Source: UBA1756 sp045627805
GTDB lineage: Bacteria; Bacteroidota; Bacteroidia; Bacteroidales; WCHB1-69
Length of the DNA stretch: 20,399 bases
Direction: 5' to 3'
Assembly (NCBI GenBank): GCA_045627805.1
Contig: JAZQOJ010000199.1
Coordinates: forward strand, 1-20,399
The translations under genes were made by a program, and so were the position numbers. Below the pieces are notes generated by a model, which had not been told where the DNA came from, searched no databases, and was given only the letters and a program-made list of their open reading frames with translations. Below, piece by piece: positions 12,291 through 20,399 of this stretch. Position 1 is the stretch's first letter; each line of letters begins with the position of its first letter.

Positions 12291-13842
12291 CAACTATCCT
12301 CATTGCCGTCTTGAGTCCGTCGATGGCGGCCGATGTGATGCCTCCCGCATAGCCGGCTCCTTCGCCCACGGGATAGATTCCTGGAATGTTGCTTTGGCGC
12401 GTCTCGTCGCGAAGGATGCGCACTGGCGACGATGACCTTGTTTCAATGCCCGTGAGCACTGCGTCGGCATTGGCGAATCCTTGCAACTTCTTGTCAAACA
12501 GCGGGATGGCTTGTCGCAGCGACTTTACCACGAAACCCGGAAGGCAGCGGTTGAAGTCGCAGAAAACGACTCCGTGCGGATACGACGGTTTCACGCTGCG
12601 GTGCTGTGTCGCGATTTGTCCTTGCAGGAATTCCTTCATCAGGTTGGCGGGCGCGCGGTAGTCTTTGGCAATCTCGAACGCCATTTTCTCGTATTTCTCT
12701 TGAAATGCCAGACCGTCGAGCGGACTTTCCCGGAAGAAGTCTTCTGGTTCAACACTCACCAGGAGCGCGCTGTTGGCGTTCGCCTTGTCGCGGCTTTTCT
12801 CGCTCATTCCGTTGGTCACGATGCTCCCTTCCTCGCTGGCCGACGCCATCACGGTTCCGCCCGGACACATACAGAATGTGTAAACCCCGCGGTCTTTCAG
12901 GTGTACCGCTCCCTTGTAAGATGCTGCTGGCAGGTATTTTGCAAAATTCCCGTATTGAATATTGTTGATTTTGCTTTGCAAATGTTCCACGCGCACGCCC
13001 ATTGAAAATGCTTTGGCTTCCATTTTCAACCCCTTTTGGTGAAGATGGCGGATGGTGTCGCGTGCGGAATGGCCGAGACAAAGTAGAATCTGCTGTGTAT
13101 CAAATTGTTTGCCGTTGGTGCAGTGGGCTGTCAGCGTTCCGTTCTTGTTTGGGGTGAAGTCGGTGAAGCGGGTGTTGAAATGGAATTCGCCGCCCAACTC
13201 AATGATTTCCTTGCGGATGTTGGTGACCACTTTCTCAAGATAGTCGGTGCCGACGTGCGGATTCTGCATATAGGTGACGTCTTCGGTGGCTCCGTGCTTG
13301 TGGAATTCTTGCAACACGAAGCTGATGAACTCGTTGTGCAGGTTGGTGGTGAGTTTCCCGTCGGAGAAGGTGCCGGCGCCGCCTTCGCCAAACTGCACGT
13401 TGGATTCGGGATTCAGAATCCTGTTGTTCAGGAAGTTGGCGACATCTTGCTTGCGCTGTTCCATTTGGCTGCCGCGCTCCACCACGATGGGGCGTGCGTT
13501 GCAGCGGGCGAGGTATAATGCAGCGAACATCCCGGCGGGACCGAAACCGACGACCACGGGGCGTTTCTCAAAATTCCATTTCTTGTACTCGATTTCTGCG
13601 GGCTGCACAAACTCGCTCACGTCAGGGTGCTGGAGCAGCGAAGGAATTTCTCTCCGCAGCTTGACATATACGCGGTAGTCGAACTCCACGTTCGATTTCT
13701 TGCGCGCGTCAATGGAGGCACGCAGAATGCGGAACGCTTCAATATCGTCTCCTGAAAGATGAAACTTGTTGAGCACAAGTGTCTTCAGTGCGCTCTGCGG
13801 CGTGGTGACGGGGGTGCGGAGGTTGGAGATTTGCAGCTGCAT
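12283..13842 (-). CDS. FAD-dependent oxidoreductase (COG2509 type)
   Basis: This 519-residue flavoprotein resembles the uncharacterised FAD-dependent dehydrogenases of COG2509. An N-terminal domain of about 90 residues precedes the dinucleotide-binding motif VVVGFGPAGMFAALYLAR (residues 96-113) ending in PIVVERG. A conserved FGEGGAGTFSDGKL stretch follows. Near the C-terminus comes the second FAD motif GIYPVGEGAGYAGGI (488-502). CPGG in TFCMCPGGTVMAS, with two cysteines, is also typical. Substrate and physiological role are unknown for this family. I took ATG at 13842 as the start because it gives the usual MQLQISNLR beginning. Extending upstream to 14055 would overlap parC and add a basic, out-of-family segment. 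The gap to the parC stop is 19 bases, so the genes may be co-transcribed. Confidence 0.87.
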   Translation of the reverse strand: MQLQISNLRTPVTTPQSALKTLVLNKFHLSGDDIEAFRILRASIDARKKSNVEFDYRVYVKLRREIPSLLQHPDVSEFVQPAEIEYKKWNFEKRPVVVGFGPAGMFAALYLARCNARPIVVERGSQMEQRKQDVANFLNNRILNPESNVQFGEGGAGTFSDGKLTTNLHNEFISFVLQEFHKHGATEDVTYMQNPHVGTDYLEKVVTNIRKEIIELGGEFHFNTRFTDFTPNKNGTLTAHCTNGKQFDTQQILLCLGHSARDTIRHLHQKGLKMEAKAFSMGVRVEHLQSKINNIQYGNFAKYLPAASYKGAVHLKDRGVYTFCMCPGGTVMASASEEGSIVTNGMSEKSRDKANANSALLVSVEPEDFFRESPLDGLAFQEKYEKMAFEIAKDYRAPANLMKEFLQGQIATQHRSVKPSYPHGVVFCDFNRCLPGFVVKSLRQAIPLFDKKLQGFANADAVLTGIETRSSSPVRILRDETRQSNIPGIYPVGEGAGYAGGITSAAIDGLKTAMRIVEL

Positions 13843-13861
13843 TGCGTGAGGTGAGTTTCTG

Positions 13862-16633
13862 TTATTGTTCTCCTTGATCGAACAAAGTCGGTTCGGGAGC
13901 TGGCTTTTCCGGTTTGCGCTTGAAGTTGTAGCGAGGTCTCTCTTTGTCGATGGTCTCGAAAACCGCTTCCGCTTCCGCTTGCGCAATGCCTTCCAAACTT
14001 CCATCTGATGGGGTGTCGTCCTCGATTTCCTCCTCTTCGGGCTCTTCAATTTCATCGTAGGGGAGGGGATCCAACCATTTCACGCTCTTGATATCGCCCA
14101 AGTTCAATCGTTTGCCTTTCGCTTTAATTCCTTGAACATCAATAAATTCAGAAATGTTCAATATTTCAGTGAATACGGCTTTCGGATCTTTTTTCGTGTA
14201 TTTGATTTCCAATTGGGGCAGGAAATCAATGGAGACGAGCGCCAGTTTGATCTCCTTTTCCATCGGAATGAACTCAATGGTTTTGTCGGAAATCTGCGGA
14301 TTGAACCGCTTGACGTAGTATTTGTCTTCTTTCTTGTTGTAATAGACGGCCGTGATGACTTTTTGCGAACTATATTTCTTGATGATGGTCAAGTCGTCTT
14401 CGAAATGGGTGGACAAATCGTAGCCCGTAATCCTGTAAACTCCTGATTTGTAAATGGATATGATTTTATTATCTTTTTTGAAGTCGCCCAGTTTCTCGCC
14501 GCGCTCGTCGTTGTTGAGGCGCATCACGTTGGGGTCAAACCACACGCCGATGGCGGAAAGGGTGGAGATTCCTTTCTCCGACATTTCAACGTGGTTGACG
14601 GGGTTTCGTGAGAGGATGTTGCCTCGGGCGCTTCTCCCCTTGATGGCAAGGGTCCCGAAATCGAATTCGAAGACCTTTTTCTTGATGCCTTTCTTTTGTT
14701 TGAGGAATATTTTCACCTTTTCGGCCTCTCCGTTGGGATTGGAGGTGAAGTAGAGCACTTCGGTGCCCGTTTCGCCGGTGGTGAGATCGTACTCCTTGTT
14801 GCGTGTCACGCCGCCCACGGCGAATCGTTTCACCATTGCAGGACCGTTCTTGCCCTTGCTGTAAATCATATTGTAGGTGGTGCGGTCGTCGCTGCGCTTG
14901 TAAACCTCGACGTGCAGGATGTCTTTGCCGATGAACTGCTTGTTGGCGACTTTGGTGACGGTGAACTTTCCGTTGCGCAGGAACACGATGATGTCGTCGA
15001 TGTCGGAGCATTCGCAGGCGAGCTCGGTGTTCTCGTCGCGCTTGAGCGATGTGCCGATGAAGCCCTCGCTCTTGTTGACGTACAATTTCTGGTTGGCGAC
15101 GGCCACCTGCACCACGTCGATGGTGTCGAAGTTCTTGATCTCGGTGCGGCGTTCGTGCCCTTTCCCGTACTTCTTCTTGAGCTGGCGGAAATAGTTGATG
15201 GTGTAGTCGATGATGTTGTCGAGGTGGTTCTGCGTCTCTTCAATTTGCATCTCGATGTTGGCAAGGTCTTCTTCCGCCTTCTTGATGTCGAATTTGGAGA
15301 TTTTGCGCACCGGCTTCTCGCAAAGTTTCAGCACCTCTTCGTGCGTGACCTCTTTTTTGAAAAGTTTCAGGTAGGGCTTGAAAGCGATCTTGATGTTCTC
15401 GATTTGCGTTTCCCACGTGTCGGTGTCTTTTTCCAGCTCTTTGTAAATGCGTTTCTCGAAGAAAATCTTTTCCAAAGAGAGCCAGTGCCACTGACCTTCC
15501 AGTTCTTGAAGGAAGATCTGGAGCTCTTGGCGGAGCATATTGACGGTGTTGTCGGTGTTGATGCGAAGGATTTCGCTCACTGACATCATCTTGGGTTTTC
15601 CATTGTAAATCACCCACGGGTTGGGGTAGATGTTGACCTGGCAGTCGGTGAAGGCGTAGAGTGCGTCGATGGTTTGGTCGGGCGAGGTTCCGGGCTGCAG
15701 ATGGAGCACGATTTCCACCGTTTTGGCGGTGTTGTCGTCAATTTTCCGGATTTTGAGCTTGCCCTTTTCAATGGCGGGCGTGATGGAGTTCTGTATGAGG
15801 TCGATGGTGTTTTTCCCGTACGGGATTTCTGTGATAACCAGCGTCTTGTTGTCCTGGATGGAGATTTTCGCGCGGCTGACGACTTTGCCGCCGAGCAGGC
15901 CGTCGTTGTACTTGCTCACGTCAATGCTGCCGCCGGTCTGGAAGTCGGGATAGAGTTGGAAGGGCTTGTTTTCGAGTATGGCGACGGAGGCGTCGAGCAG
16001 TTCGTTGAAGTTGTGAGGCAGGATGTTGGTGGCCATTCCCACGGCGATACCCTTCACGCCTTGCGCAAGCAGGAGGGGGAAGCGGATGGGGAGCACCACG
16101 GGCTCGCGGTTCCTACCGTCGTACGACATCATCCATTCGGTGATTTTGGGATTATAGACCACTTCGAGGGCGAACTTGGTGAGGCGCGCCTCAATGTAAC
16201 GGGAGGCGGCGGCGGGGTCTCCCGTGAAGATGTTACCCCAGTTGCCTTGCGTGTCGATGGCCAGCTCCTTTTGTCCGAGTTGCACGATGGCATCGCTGAT
16301 GGCGGCGTCGCCGTGCGGGTGGTACTTCATCGTGTTGCCCACGATGTTGGCGACCTTGTTGTAGCGGCCGTCCTCCAGTTCCTTCATTGAGTGGAGAATT
16401 CGGCGCTGCACCGGCTTCAGCCCGTCGAAAACGTCAGGCACCGCGCGGTCCAGAATCGTGTAGGAGGCGTAGTCAAGAAACCAGTTCTCAAACATCGATT
16501 GCACATAAACCACGTTCTGAATGCGTCCCGTCTCCTCGCCGGAGGAAACGCTCTGAACGGTGTCTTCCGAAACGTTAATTTCTTGATTGTCAGTGCTGTC
16601 TTCTAAATTTTCCCTCGTTTTGTCGTCTGCCAT
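13862..16633 (-). CDS. parC: DNA topoisomerase IV subunit A
   Basis: This 923-residue type IIA topoisomerase A subunit cuts and rejoins DNA, working with ParE to unlink daughter chromosomes. The breakage-reunion core starts near residue 45 (SMFENWFLDYASYTILDRA), with DGLKPVQRRIL (70-80), KYHPHGDAAISDAI (103-116), the active-site Tyr146 in AAASRYIEARL, and QGVKGIAVGMATNILPHN. A long coiled-coil stretch and a C-terminal beta-pinwheel region follow, with KGRSARGN instead of a GyrA box. This and the length support ParC over GyrA. Both ends are charged: an acidic N-terminal 40 residues and a Glu/Asp-rich tail (EEPEEEEIEDD). ATG at 16633 was chosen because the open frame up to 16795 runs through the divergent promoter region and lacks family resemblance. 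Confidence 0.9.
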   Translation of the reverse strand: MADDKTRENLEDSTDNQEINVSEDTVQSVSSGEETGRIQNVVYVQSMFENWFLDYASYTILDRAVPDVFDGLKPVQRRILHSMKELEDGRYNKVANIVGNTMKYHPHGDAAISDAIVQLGQKELAIDTQGNWGNIFTGDPAAASRYIEARLTKFALEVVYNPKITEWMMSYDGRNREPVVLPIRFPLLLAQGVKGIAVGMATNILPHNFNELLDASVAILENKPFQLYPDFQTGGSIDVSKYNDGLLGGKVVSRAKISIQDNKTLVITEIPYGKNTIDLIQNSITPAIEKGKLKIRKIDDNTAKTVEIVLHLQPGTSPDQTIDALYAFTDCQVNIYPNPWVIYNGKPKMMSVSEILRINTDNTVNMLRQELQIFLQELEGQWHWLSLEKIFFEKRIYKELEKDTDTWETQIENIKIAFKPYLKLFKKEVTHEEVLKLCEKPVRKISKFDIKKAEEDLANIEMQIEETQNHLDNIIDYTINYFRQLKKKYGKGHERRTEIKNFDTIDVVQVAVANQKLYVNKSEGFIGTSLKRDENTELACECSDIDDIIVFLRNGKFTVTKVANKQFIGKDILHVEVYKRSDDRTTYNMIYSKGKNGPAMVKRFAVGGVTRNKEYDLTTGETGTEVLYFTSNPNGEAEKVKIFLKQKKGIKKKVFEFDFGTLAIKGRSARGNILSRNPVNHVEMSEKGISTLSAIGVWFDPNVMRLNNDERGEKLGDFKKDNKIISIYKSGVYRITGYDLSTHFEDDLTIIKKYSSQKVITAVYYNKKEDKYYVKRFNPQISDKTIEFIPMEKEIKLALVSIDFLPQLEIKYTKKDPKAVFTEILNISEFIDVQGIKAKGKRLNLGDIKSVKWLDPLPYDEIEEPEEEEIEDDTPSDGSLEGIAQAEAEAVFETIDKERPRYNFKRKPEKPAPEPTLFDQGEQ

Positions 16634-16657
16634 AGTTGGTGTGCATTTTTCAAGGTG

Positions 16658-16665
16658 CAAATTTA
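16658..16665 (-). promoter_or_regulatory. Candidate -7 element for parC
   Basis: The minus strand reads TAAATTTG, matching TAnnTTTG, 24 bases before the parC ATG at 16633. Its position supports that start over the longer frame. No well-spaced -33 TTG was found. Confidence 0.45.
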
Positions 16666-16678
16666 CGCTAAATTTCTG

Positions 16679-16686
16679 TAATTTTG
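16679..16686 (+). promoter_or_regulatory. Candidate -7 element for the transporter/ruvA side
   Basis: TAATTTTG matches TAnnTTTG and lies 36 bases before the ATG at 16723. It lies back to back with the parC element in the 89-base divergent region. Confidence 0.45.
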
Positions 16687-16722
16687 CCCTCTCAAAACTG
16701 ATGTGGTCTAAAAGATTGTAAA

Positions 16723-17616
16723 ATGCAGAAATACAGAAGTTTGGTGTTGCCCATTGCGATTGCGGTAGGACTGTTGTTTCATCATTTTCTGGCAATGATT
16801 CGTCCAGTGGTCCCCTTTCTGATCTTTGCGATATTGCTTTTGAATTTCAGTTCCGTGGAAGTGCGCAGTTTGCGTGTGCGCCCGCTGCACTTGTGGCTAC
16901 TCCTGTTCCAGTTGGCGGTGAGTCTGGCCGGCTATTTCCTGTTGCTTCCATTCAGCGAGGTGATTGCGCAGGGCGTTCTCATCGGTATCCTGAGTCCTGT
17001 GGCGGCCTCGGTCGTGGTGGTGGCCTGTATGCTGGGAGCCGATCGCGCTACCATCACCACATACAGTTTGGTGGGCAACTTGGGCGTGGCCATTGCCGCA
17101 CCCGTCTATTTCTCGTTCATCGGCTCGCACGTCGATATGCCGTTCGGTGAATCTTTTTGGCTGATACTGTCCAAAATCGCGCCCACCATCGTGCTGCCGT
17201 TGGTTGTCGTGATTCTGCTGCAACTTTTCGCACACAAGGTCAACGATTTCGTGGCACGCTACAAGGGGTGGTCGTTCTACTTGTGGGCGATGGCGCTGAT
17301 GATCACCATCGGACAAACCATCGACTTCATCTACTTGCACGGCGAAGGCAACGAGTCCGCAATTTGGGGCTTGGCTGTCGCCTCGGTTTTGGGCTGCGCG
17401 TTGCAGTTCGCGGTGGGCAAGGCGATCGGGAGCCATTACGGCGACCGCGTGGCTGGCGGACAGGGCCTCGGCCAGCGCAACACCGCACTCGCTATCTGGC
17501 TGGCCAGTATGTATTTGCAGCCGCTCGCTTCCGTCTTTCCAGCATTGTATTCCATTTGGCAAAACTTGTATAATAGCTTCCAACTTTGGCAGCACGACCG
17601 GCATATTAAACAATAA
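16723..17616 (+). CDS. Bile acid:sodium symporter (BASS) family protein
   Basis: This 297-residue inner-membrane protein has nine to ten hydrophobic helices and resembles the BASS/SBF family of sodium-coupled organic anion transporters. Supporting phrases are GILSPVAASVVVVACMLGAD (about residues 88-107) in the first crossover region, YSLVGNLGVAIAAPVYFSF after it, and GQRNTALAIWLASMYLQP, which matches the second crossover motif of the family. Bacterial members carry varied organic acids, and bile acid is not implied. The ATG at 16723 has a -7 element 36 bases upstream. ruvA starts 27 bases after its stop, so both may be on one transcript. Confidence 0.82.
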   Translation: MQKYRSLVLPIAIAVGLLFHHFLAMIRPVVPFLIFAILLLNFSSVEVRSLRVRPLHLWLLLFQLAVSLAGYFLLLPFSEVIAQGVLIGILSPVAASVVVVACMLGADRATITTYSLVGNLGVAIAAPVYFSFIGSHVDMPFGESFWLILSKIAPTIVLPLVVVILLQLFAHKVNDFVARYKGWSFYLWAMALMITIGQTIDFIYLHGEGNESAIWGLAVASVLGCALQFAVGKAIGSHYGDRVAGGQGLGQRNTALAIWLASMYLQPLASVFPALYSIWQNLYNSFQLWQHDRHIKQ

Positions 17617-17643
17617 AGAAGAAACCATTTCGTTTTTAATGCT

Positions 17644-18237
17644 ATGATTACATATATTAAAGGAATTTTAATGGAAAAAAATCCCGCTTTCGTGGTGGTG
17701 GAAACCGCAGGCGGTGTTGGCTATTTTATACATATATCTTTAAATACGTACAGCCAATTAGGTGAAGAACAGTCTTCCGTCAAGTTGCTGACGCATTATG
17801 TCGTGAAAGAAGACGCGCAGGTGTTGTACGGTTTCGCCGACGAGTCGGAACGCTCCATTTTCCGCCTGCTGATTTCGGTCAACGGTATCGGACCCAACAC
17901 GGCCTGCCTCATCCTTTCGGCACTTTCCGTCAACGACCTCGCGGCGGCAATCGCTTCGGAAGATGTGCGTACAATCCAGTCGGTGAAGGGGATAGGAGCG
18001 AAAACCGCTCAGCGCGTCGTCATTGAGTTGAAGGACAAAGTGGCGAAGGGAGCGGTGACAAATGTGGATAATTTTTCATCATCTTACAATAATAATAAAT
18101 CAGAATCGTTATCTGCTTTAGTCGCTCTTGGATTTGCTAAAAATTCGGCCGAGAAAGTTTTGGATAGGATTCTGAAGGAGGAGCCGGGCTGTCCATCAGT
18201 GGAGGATTTGATAAAGAAAGCTTTGAAGCTATTGTAA
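17644..18237 (+). CDS. ruvA: Holliday junction DNA helicase subunit RuvA
   Basis: This 197-residue protein binds four-way junctions as a tetramer and loads the RuvB motor for branch migration in recombination and repair. The three domains are visible: an N-terminal OB fold starting MITYIKGILMEKNPAFVVVE (residues 1-20) with VLYGFADESER near 60-70; two helix-hairpin-helix motifs, LISVNGIGPNTACLILSAL and IQSVKGIGAKTAQRVVIEL; and a C-terminal RuvB-binding domain after an Asn/Ser-rich linker (ALVALGFAKNSAEKVLDRIL). Length is normal. The sprA start lies 22 bases after its stop; a ruvA-sprA neighbourhood is familiar in Bacteroidota genomes. Confidence 0.95.
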   Translation: MITYIKGILMEKNPAFVVVETAGGVGYFIHISLNTYSQLGEEQSSVKLLTHYVVKEDAQVLYGFADESERSIFRLLISVNGIGPNTACLILSALSVNDLAAAIASEDVRTIQSVKGIGAKTAQRVVIELKDKVAKGAVTNVDNFSSSYNNNKSESLSALVALGFAKNSAEKVLDRILKEEPGCPSVEDLIKKALKLL

Positions 18238-18259
18238 AACGACTAATTGAAGAAAAAGA

Positions 18260-20399
18260 GTGATTCAAGGAACGAACGCCAATAGATATTTTCTCGTTTT
18301 TGCCTTTCTGGTCGCTTGTTTCACGCTGGTGATAGCCATCCCGGCGCCGAGTGGTCATTATGAATTTAGGGCTGATAACGTAGATTACGGAGAAAATGCT
18401 TTACAGGACACGTTGCAACCTGCTGATTTGATGTATGTTGCGGATAGCACTTTGCTTGCTGAGGCGCGCCTCGAACAGCCAGCCGACAGCATTCCGCTGC
18501 CCGTTTTGCAGCTGCTGCTTGAGCAAGACTCGTTAAGCCAGAATTATTCCGTTGATAATCAGGAGGAGAGTCTGCTCACGCCTCCCGATTCGGGGCTCCG
18601 TGTGCCACTACCCCATTACGACAACAATCCATTGGACGAAGACCAGTTCTATAGTCCGTTCCATTTGAATACGCCTTCATCAATGCATACCGATATCGTA
18701 TTTGACTCATCTACAAATACATATCGGTTTCAAAATATGATAGGCAACACGCCTTTCGGCCCCTCTTCGTCAATGTCGATTGAGGAATACATCGATTACG
18801 ATTTGCGTCAGTCAACGGCCGACTATTGGCGTGAGCGCGGTGCCTCGTACACTTCACACGGCAATCGTCGTGGCGGCGGATTGATTCCCCAAATCCACGT
18901 TGGCGGCGACATCTTCGAAAGCATTTTCGGTAGCAATACCATCGATATCCGGCCTTCCGGCAACGTGGAACTGATTTTTGGCGTGCTCCACAACCGAAAC
19001 GACAATCCAAACATTCCCGTTAAGGAACGAAAAGTCACTCAGTTCAATTTCGATGAGAATATTCAGTTGAATGCGTTGGCTAAGATTGGCGACAAGATCG
19101 AATTCAACCTCAACTACAATACGGAGGCGATGTTCGAGTTTGAAAACGAGATGAAACTGAAGTTCGAGGGTAAGGAGGATGATATTCTGCAACTGATTGA
19201 GTTCGGTAACGTTACACTTCCCCTCAATAGCACGCTTATCACGGGCAGCCAGAGTCTGTTTGGCGTGAAGACGCAGTTGAAATTCGGAAAATTGTTGGTT
19301 ACAGCGGTCGCTTCGGAGCAGCAGGCCGAAACGCAGACCATCACGGTTTCGGGCGGCGCTCAAACCAACGAGTTCTATTTCAAGGCCGACGAGTACGAAG
19401 AGAACCGCCACTATTTCCTGGGTCAGTTCTTCCGCGACCATTACAACGAGTATTTGTCGGAGCTTCCGCTGGTGAAGTCGCCGATTGTCATCACCAAGAT
19501 TGAGGTGTGGCGCACCACGATTGGTTCCGCAACGACTGACAACCGCAACATCGTGGCTTTCACCGACTTGGGTGAAATGAATCCGAGATTCCCTGGCTTC
19601 ACTCCGTCGTATGGCGTGAACTATCCGTGTGATTCCGTCAATAGTTTGACTACGGCGGTTCCTGCCGAATTGTATCGCGATTTGGCATCCGTCAACAACA
19701 ACCTGCACGCTCGCGGCCTTACCTCTGGCGTTGATTATGAAAAGGTGGAGAGTGCGCGCTTGTTGTCGCCTTCTGAATACACCGTGAACACGCAGCTGGG
19801 TTTCATCTCTCTGAACTCGGCCCTCACTTCCGACCAGGTGCTGGCCGTCGCATTCCAGTACACCATCATCGGCGATGACCACGTTTATCAGGTGGGTGAA
19901 TTTTCCAATCAGGTGAATGCTCCCGAGTGCTTGCGCGTTAAGTTGTTGAAGAGCACTACTTTGGATACACAGTCTCCTTTGTGGGACTTGATGATGAAGA
20001 ACGTTTACAGTCTGGGCGCTTATCAGGTGTCGTCGGAGGATTTCATCCTGAACATTTTGTACACAGGCGATGATGAGGGCGTGGCGAACGGATTCTTCAA
20101 TTTAGGAAATGAGAAGAGCATCCCCTTGATTCGCTTGATGGGGCTCGACAAGTTGAACAAGCAGCAGGATCCCGTTGCCGATGGCATTTTCGATTTCATC
20201 GACAATGCGGCTACGCAGGGAGGTACCATCAATTCGAGCAATGGCAAGATTTACTTCCCGACAGTAGAGCCGTTTGGCAAGGACTTGCGCGCCGTGCTCA
20301 CCGATCCGGCGGCCGCCGATCGATATGCCTTTGATACCTTGTACCGCACCACGCGAACATTGGCTCAGCAATACACTGCCAAGAACAAGTATTATTTGG
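18260..20399 (+). CDS. sprA: SprA/Sov, type 9 secretion outer-membrane translocon (3' end outside window)
   Basis: The frame runs from GTG at 18260 to the window end without a stop, giving 713 complete codons of a protein usually longer than 2,000 residues. SprA (Sov in Porphyromonas) forms the giant outer-membrane barrel of the type 9 secretion system. A signal peptide is visible (MIQGTNANRYFLVFAFLVAC, continuing FTLVIAIPAPS). A low-complexity stretch follows, then conserved sequence starting near NNPLDEDQFYSPFHLNTPS, with SGNVELIFGVLHNRNDNPNI, NFDENIQLNALAKIGDKI, LLVTAVASEQQAETQTITV and HYFLGQFFRDHYNEYL. No ATG exists before the hydrophobic segment in this frame, and an in-frame TGA lies at 18248-18250. 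GTG, preceded by an AGAAAAAGA purine stretch, is thus the natural start. Confidence 0.93.
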   Translation, partial: MIQGTNANRYFLVFAFLVACFTLVIAIPAPSGHYEFRADNVDYGENALQDTLQPADLMYVADSTLLAEARLEQPADSIPLPVLQLLLEQDSLSQNYSVDNQEESLLTPPDSGLRVPLPHYDNNPLDEDQFYSPFHLNTPSSMHTDIVFDSSTNTYRFQNMIGNTPFGPSSSMSIEEYIDYDLRQSTADYWRERGASYTSHGNRRGGGLIPQIHVGGDIFESIFGSNTIDIRPSGNVELIFGVLHNRNDNPNIPVKERKVTQFNFDENIQLNALAKIGDKIEFNLNYNTEAMFEFENEMKLKFEGKEDDILQLIEFGNVTLPLNSTLITGSQSLFGVKTQLKFGKLLVTAVASEQQAETQTITVSGGAQTNEFYFKADEYEENRHYFLGQFFRDHYNEYLSELPLVKSPIVITKIEVWRTTIGSATTDNRNIVAFTDLGEMNPRFPGFTPSYGVNYPCDSVNSLTTAVPAELYRDLASVNNNLHARGLTSGVDYEKVESARLLSPSEYTVNTQLGFISLNSALTSDQVLAVAFQYTIIGDDHVYQVGEFSNQVNAPECLRVKLLKSTTLDTQSPLWDLMMKNVYSLGAYQVSSEDFILNILYTGDDEGVANGFFNLGNEKSIPLIRLMGLDKLNKQQDPVADGIFDFIDNAATQGGTINSSNGKIYFPTVEPFGKDLRAVLTDPAAADRYAFDTLYRTTRTLAQQYTAKNKYYL

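Noticed and set aside
13843..14055. N-terminal extension of the FAD oxidoreductase
   Set aside because: It overlaps the 3' end of parC in another frame and gives a basic stretch unlike the family; ATG at 13842 fits the family start.
14696..15583. 295-codon plus-strand frame
   Set aside because: It is antisense to ParC; its Val/Leu/Asp-rich composition is what results from reading the complement of Lys/Asn/Ile/Asp codons.
16634..16795. N-terminal extension of ParC
   Set aside because: It runs through two divergent -7 elements and into the start of the transporter gene; ATG at 16633 fits better.
18854..19882. 342-codon minus-strand frame
   Set aside because: It is antisense to strongly conserved SprA sequence and shows no recognisable domain.

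Overview
The window looks like a chromosomal segment of a Gram-negative Bacteroidota bacterium, most likely of the order Bacteroidales. Four things point there: the start of a SprA/Sov-type type 9 secretion translocon gene, a CMP-KDO synthetase for lipopolysaccharide, an HU(CCDC81-like)-SPOR protein typical of the group, and repeated promoter elements of the Bacteroidota form TAnnTTTG (often followed by short AT-rich leaders without a Shine-Dalgarno sequence). No rRNA, tRNA, insertion sequence, prophage or CRISPR array is visible. Most genes are housekeeping or envelope genes.

Layout. 1-1658 (+): the 3' part of an unrecognised protein, then an acyl-ACP thioesterase. 1659-2046: a gene-free stretch with what looks like a 43-bp remnant of a riboflavin kinase gene tail, a 9/10-bp tandem repeat and small hairpins. 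2047-3600 (-): an Omp85/TamA-like outer-membrane protein, divergent from a + operon at 3695-5265 (45-aa lipoprotein, outer-membrane barrel candidate, LysE-type exporter). 5297-9166 (-): a tight four-gene operon, in transcription order deoxynucleoside kinase, kdsB, HU-repeat-TM-SPOR protein, rlmB-like methyltransferase (gaps of 2, 10 and 3 bases). 9315-11513 (-): an ABC ATPase / 21-aa micro-ORF / permease / YtrA-like GntR regulator / 40-aa membrane peptide operon, with a promoter and operator palindrome at its front and an 18-bp-stem terminator at its end. 11734-12108 (+): a stand-alone riboflavin kinase. 12135-12290: 8-bp and 7-bp tandem repeats, the second running into the stop codon of the next gene. 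12283-16633 (-): a COG2509-type FAD-dependent oxidoreductase and topoisomerase IV subunit A (parC). 16723-20399 (+): a bile-acid:sodium-symporter-family protein, ruvA, and the first 713 codons of sprA/sov, cut by the window end.

How it fits together. Several genes serve the envelope (kdsB, TamA-like protein, lipoprotein/barrel pair, SPOR protein, SprA), and others handle DNA (parC, ruvA, deoxynucleoside kinase). The HU-SPOR protein could connect the two, since it joins a cytoplasmic HU-like part to a periplasmic peptidoglycan-binding SPOR domain through a long Pro/Glu/Val repeat. I do not see a clearly new multi-gene system. The best candidates for a second look are the HU-SPOR repeat protein, the two micro-proteins in the GntR/ABC operon, and the riboflavin kinase tail remnant beside simple repeats.
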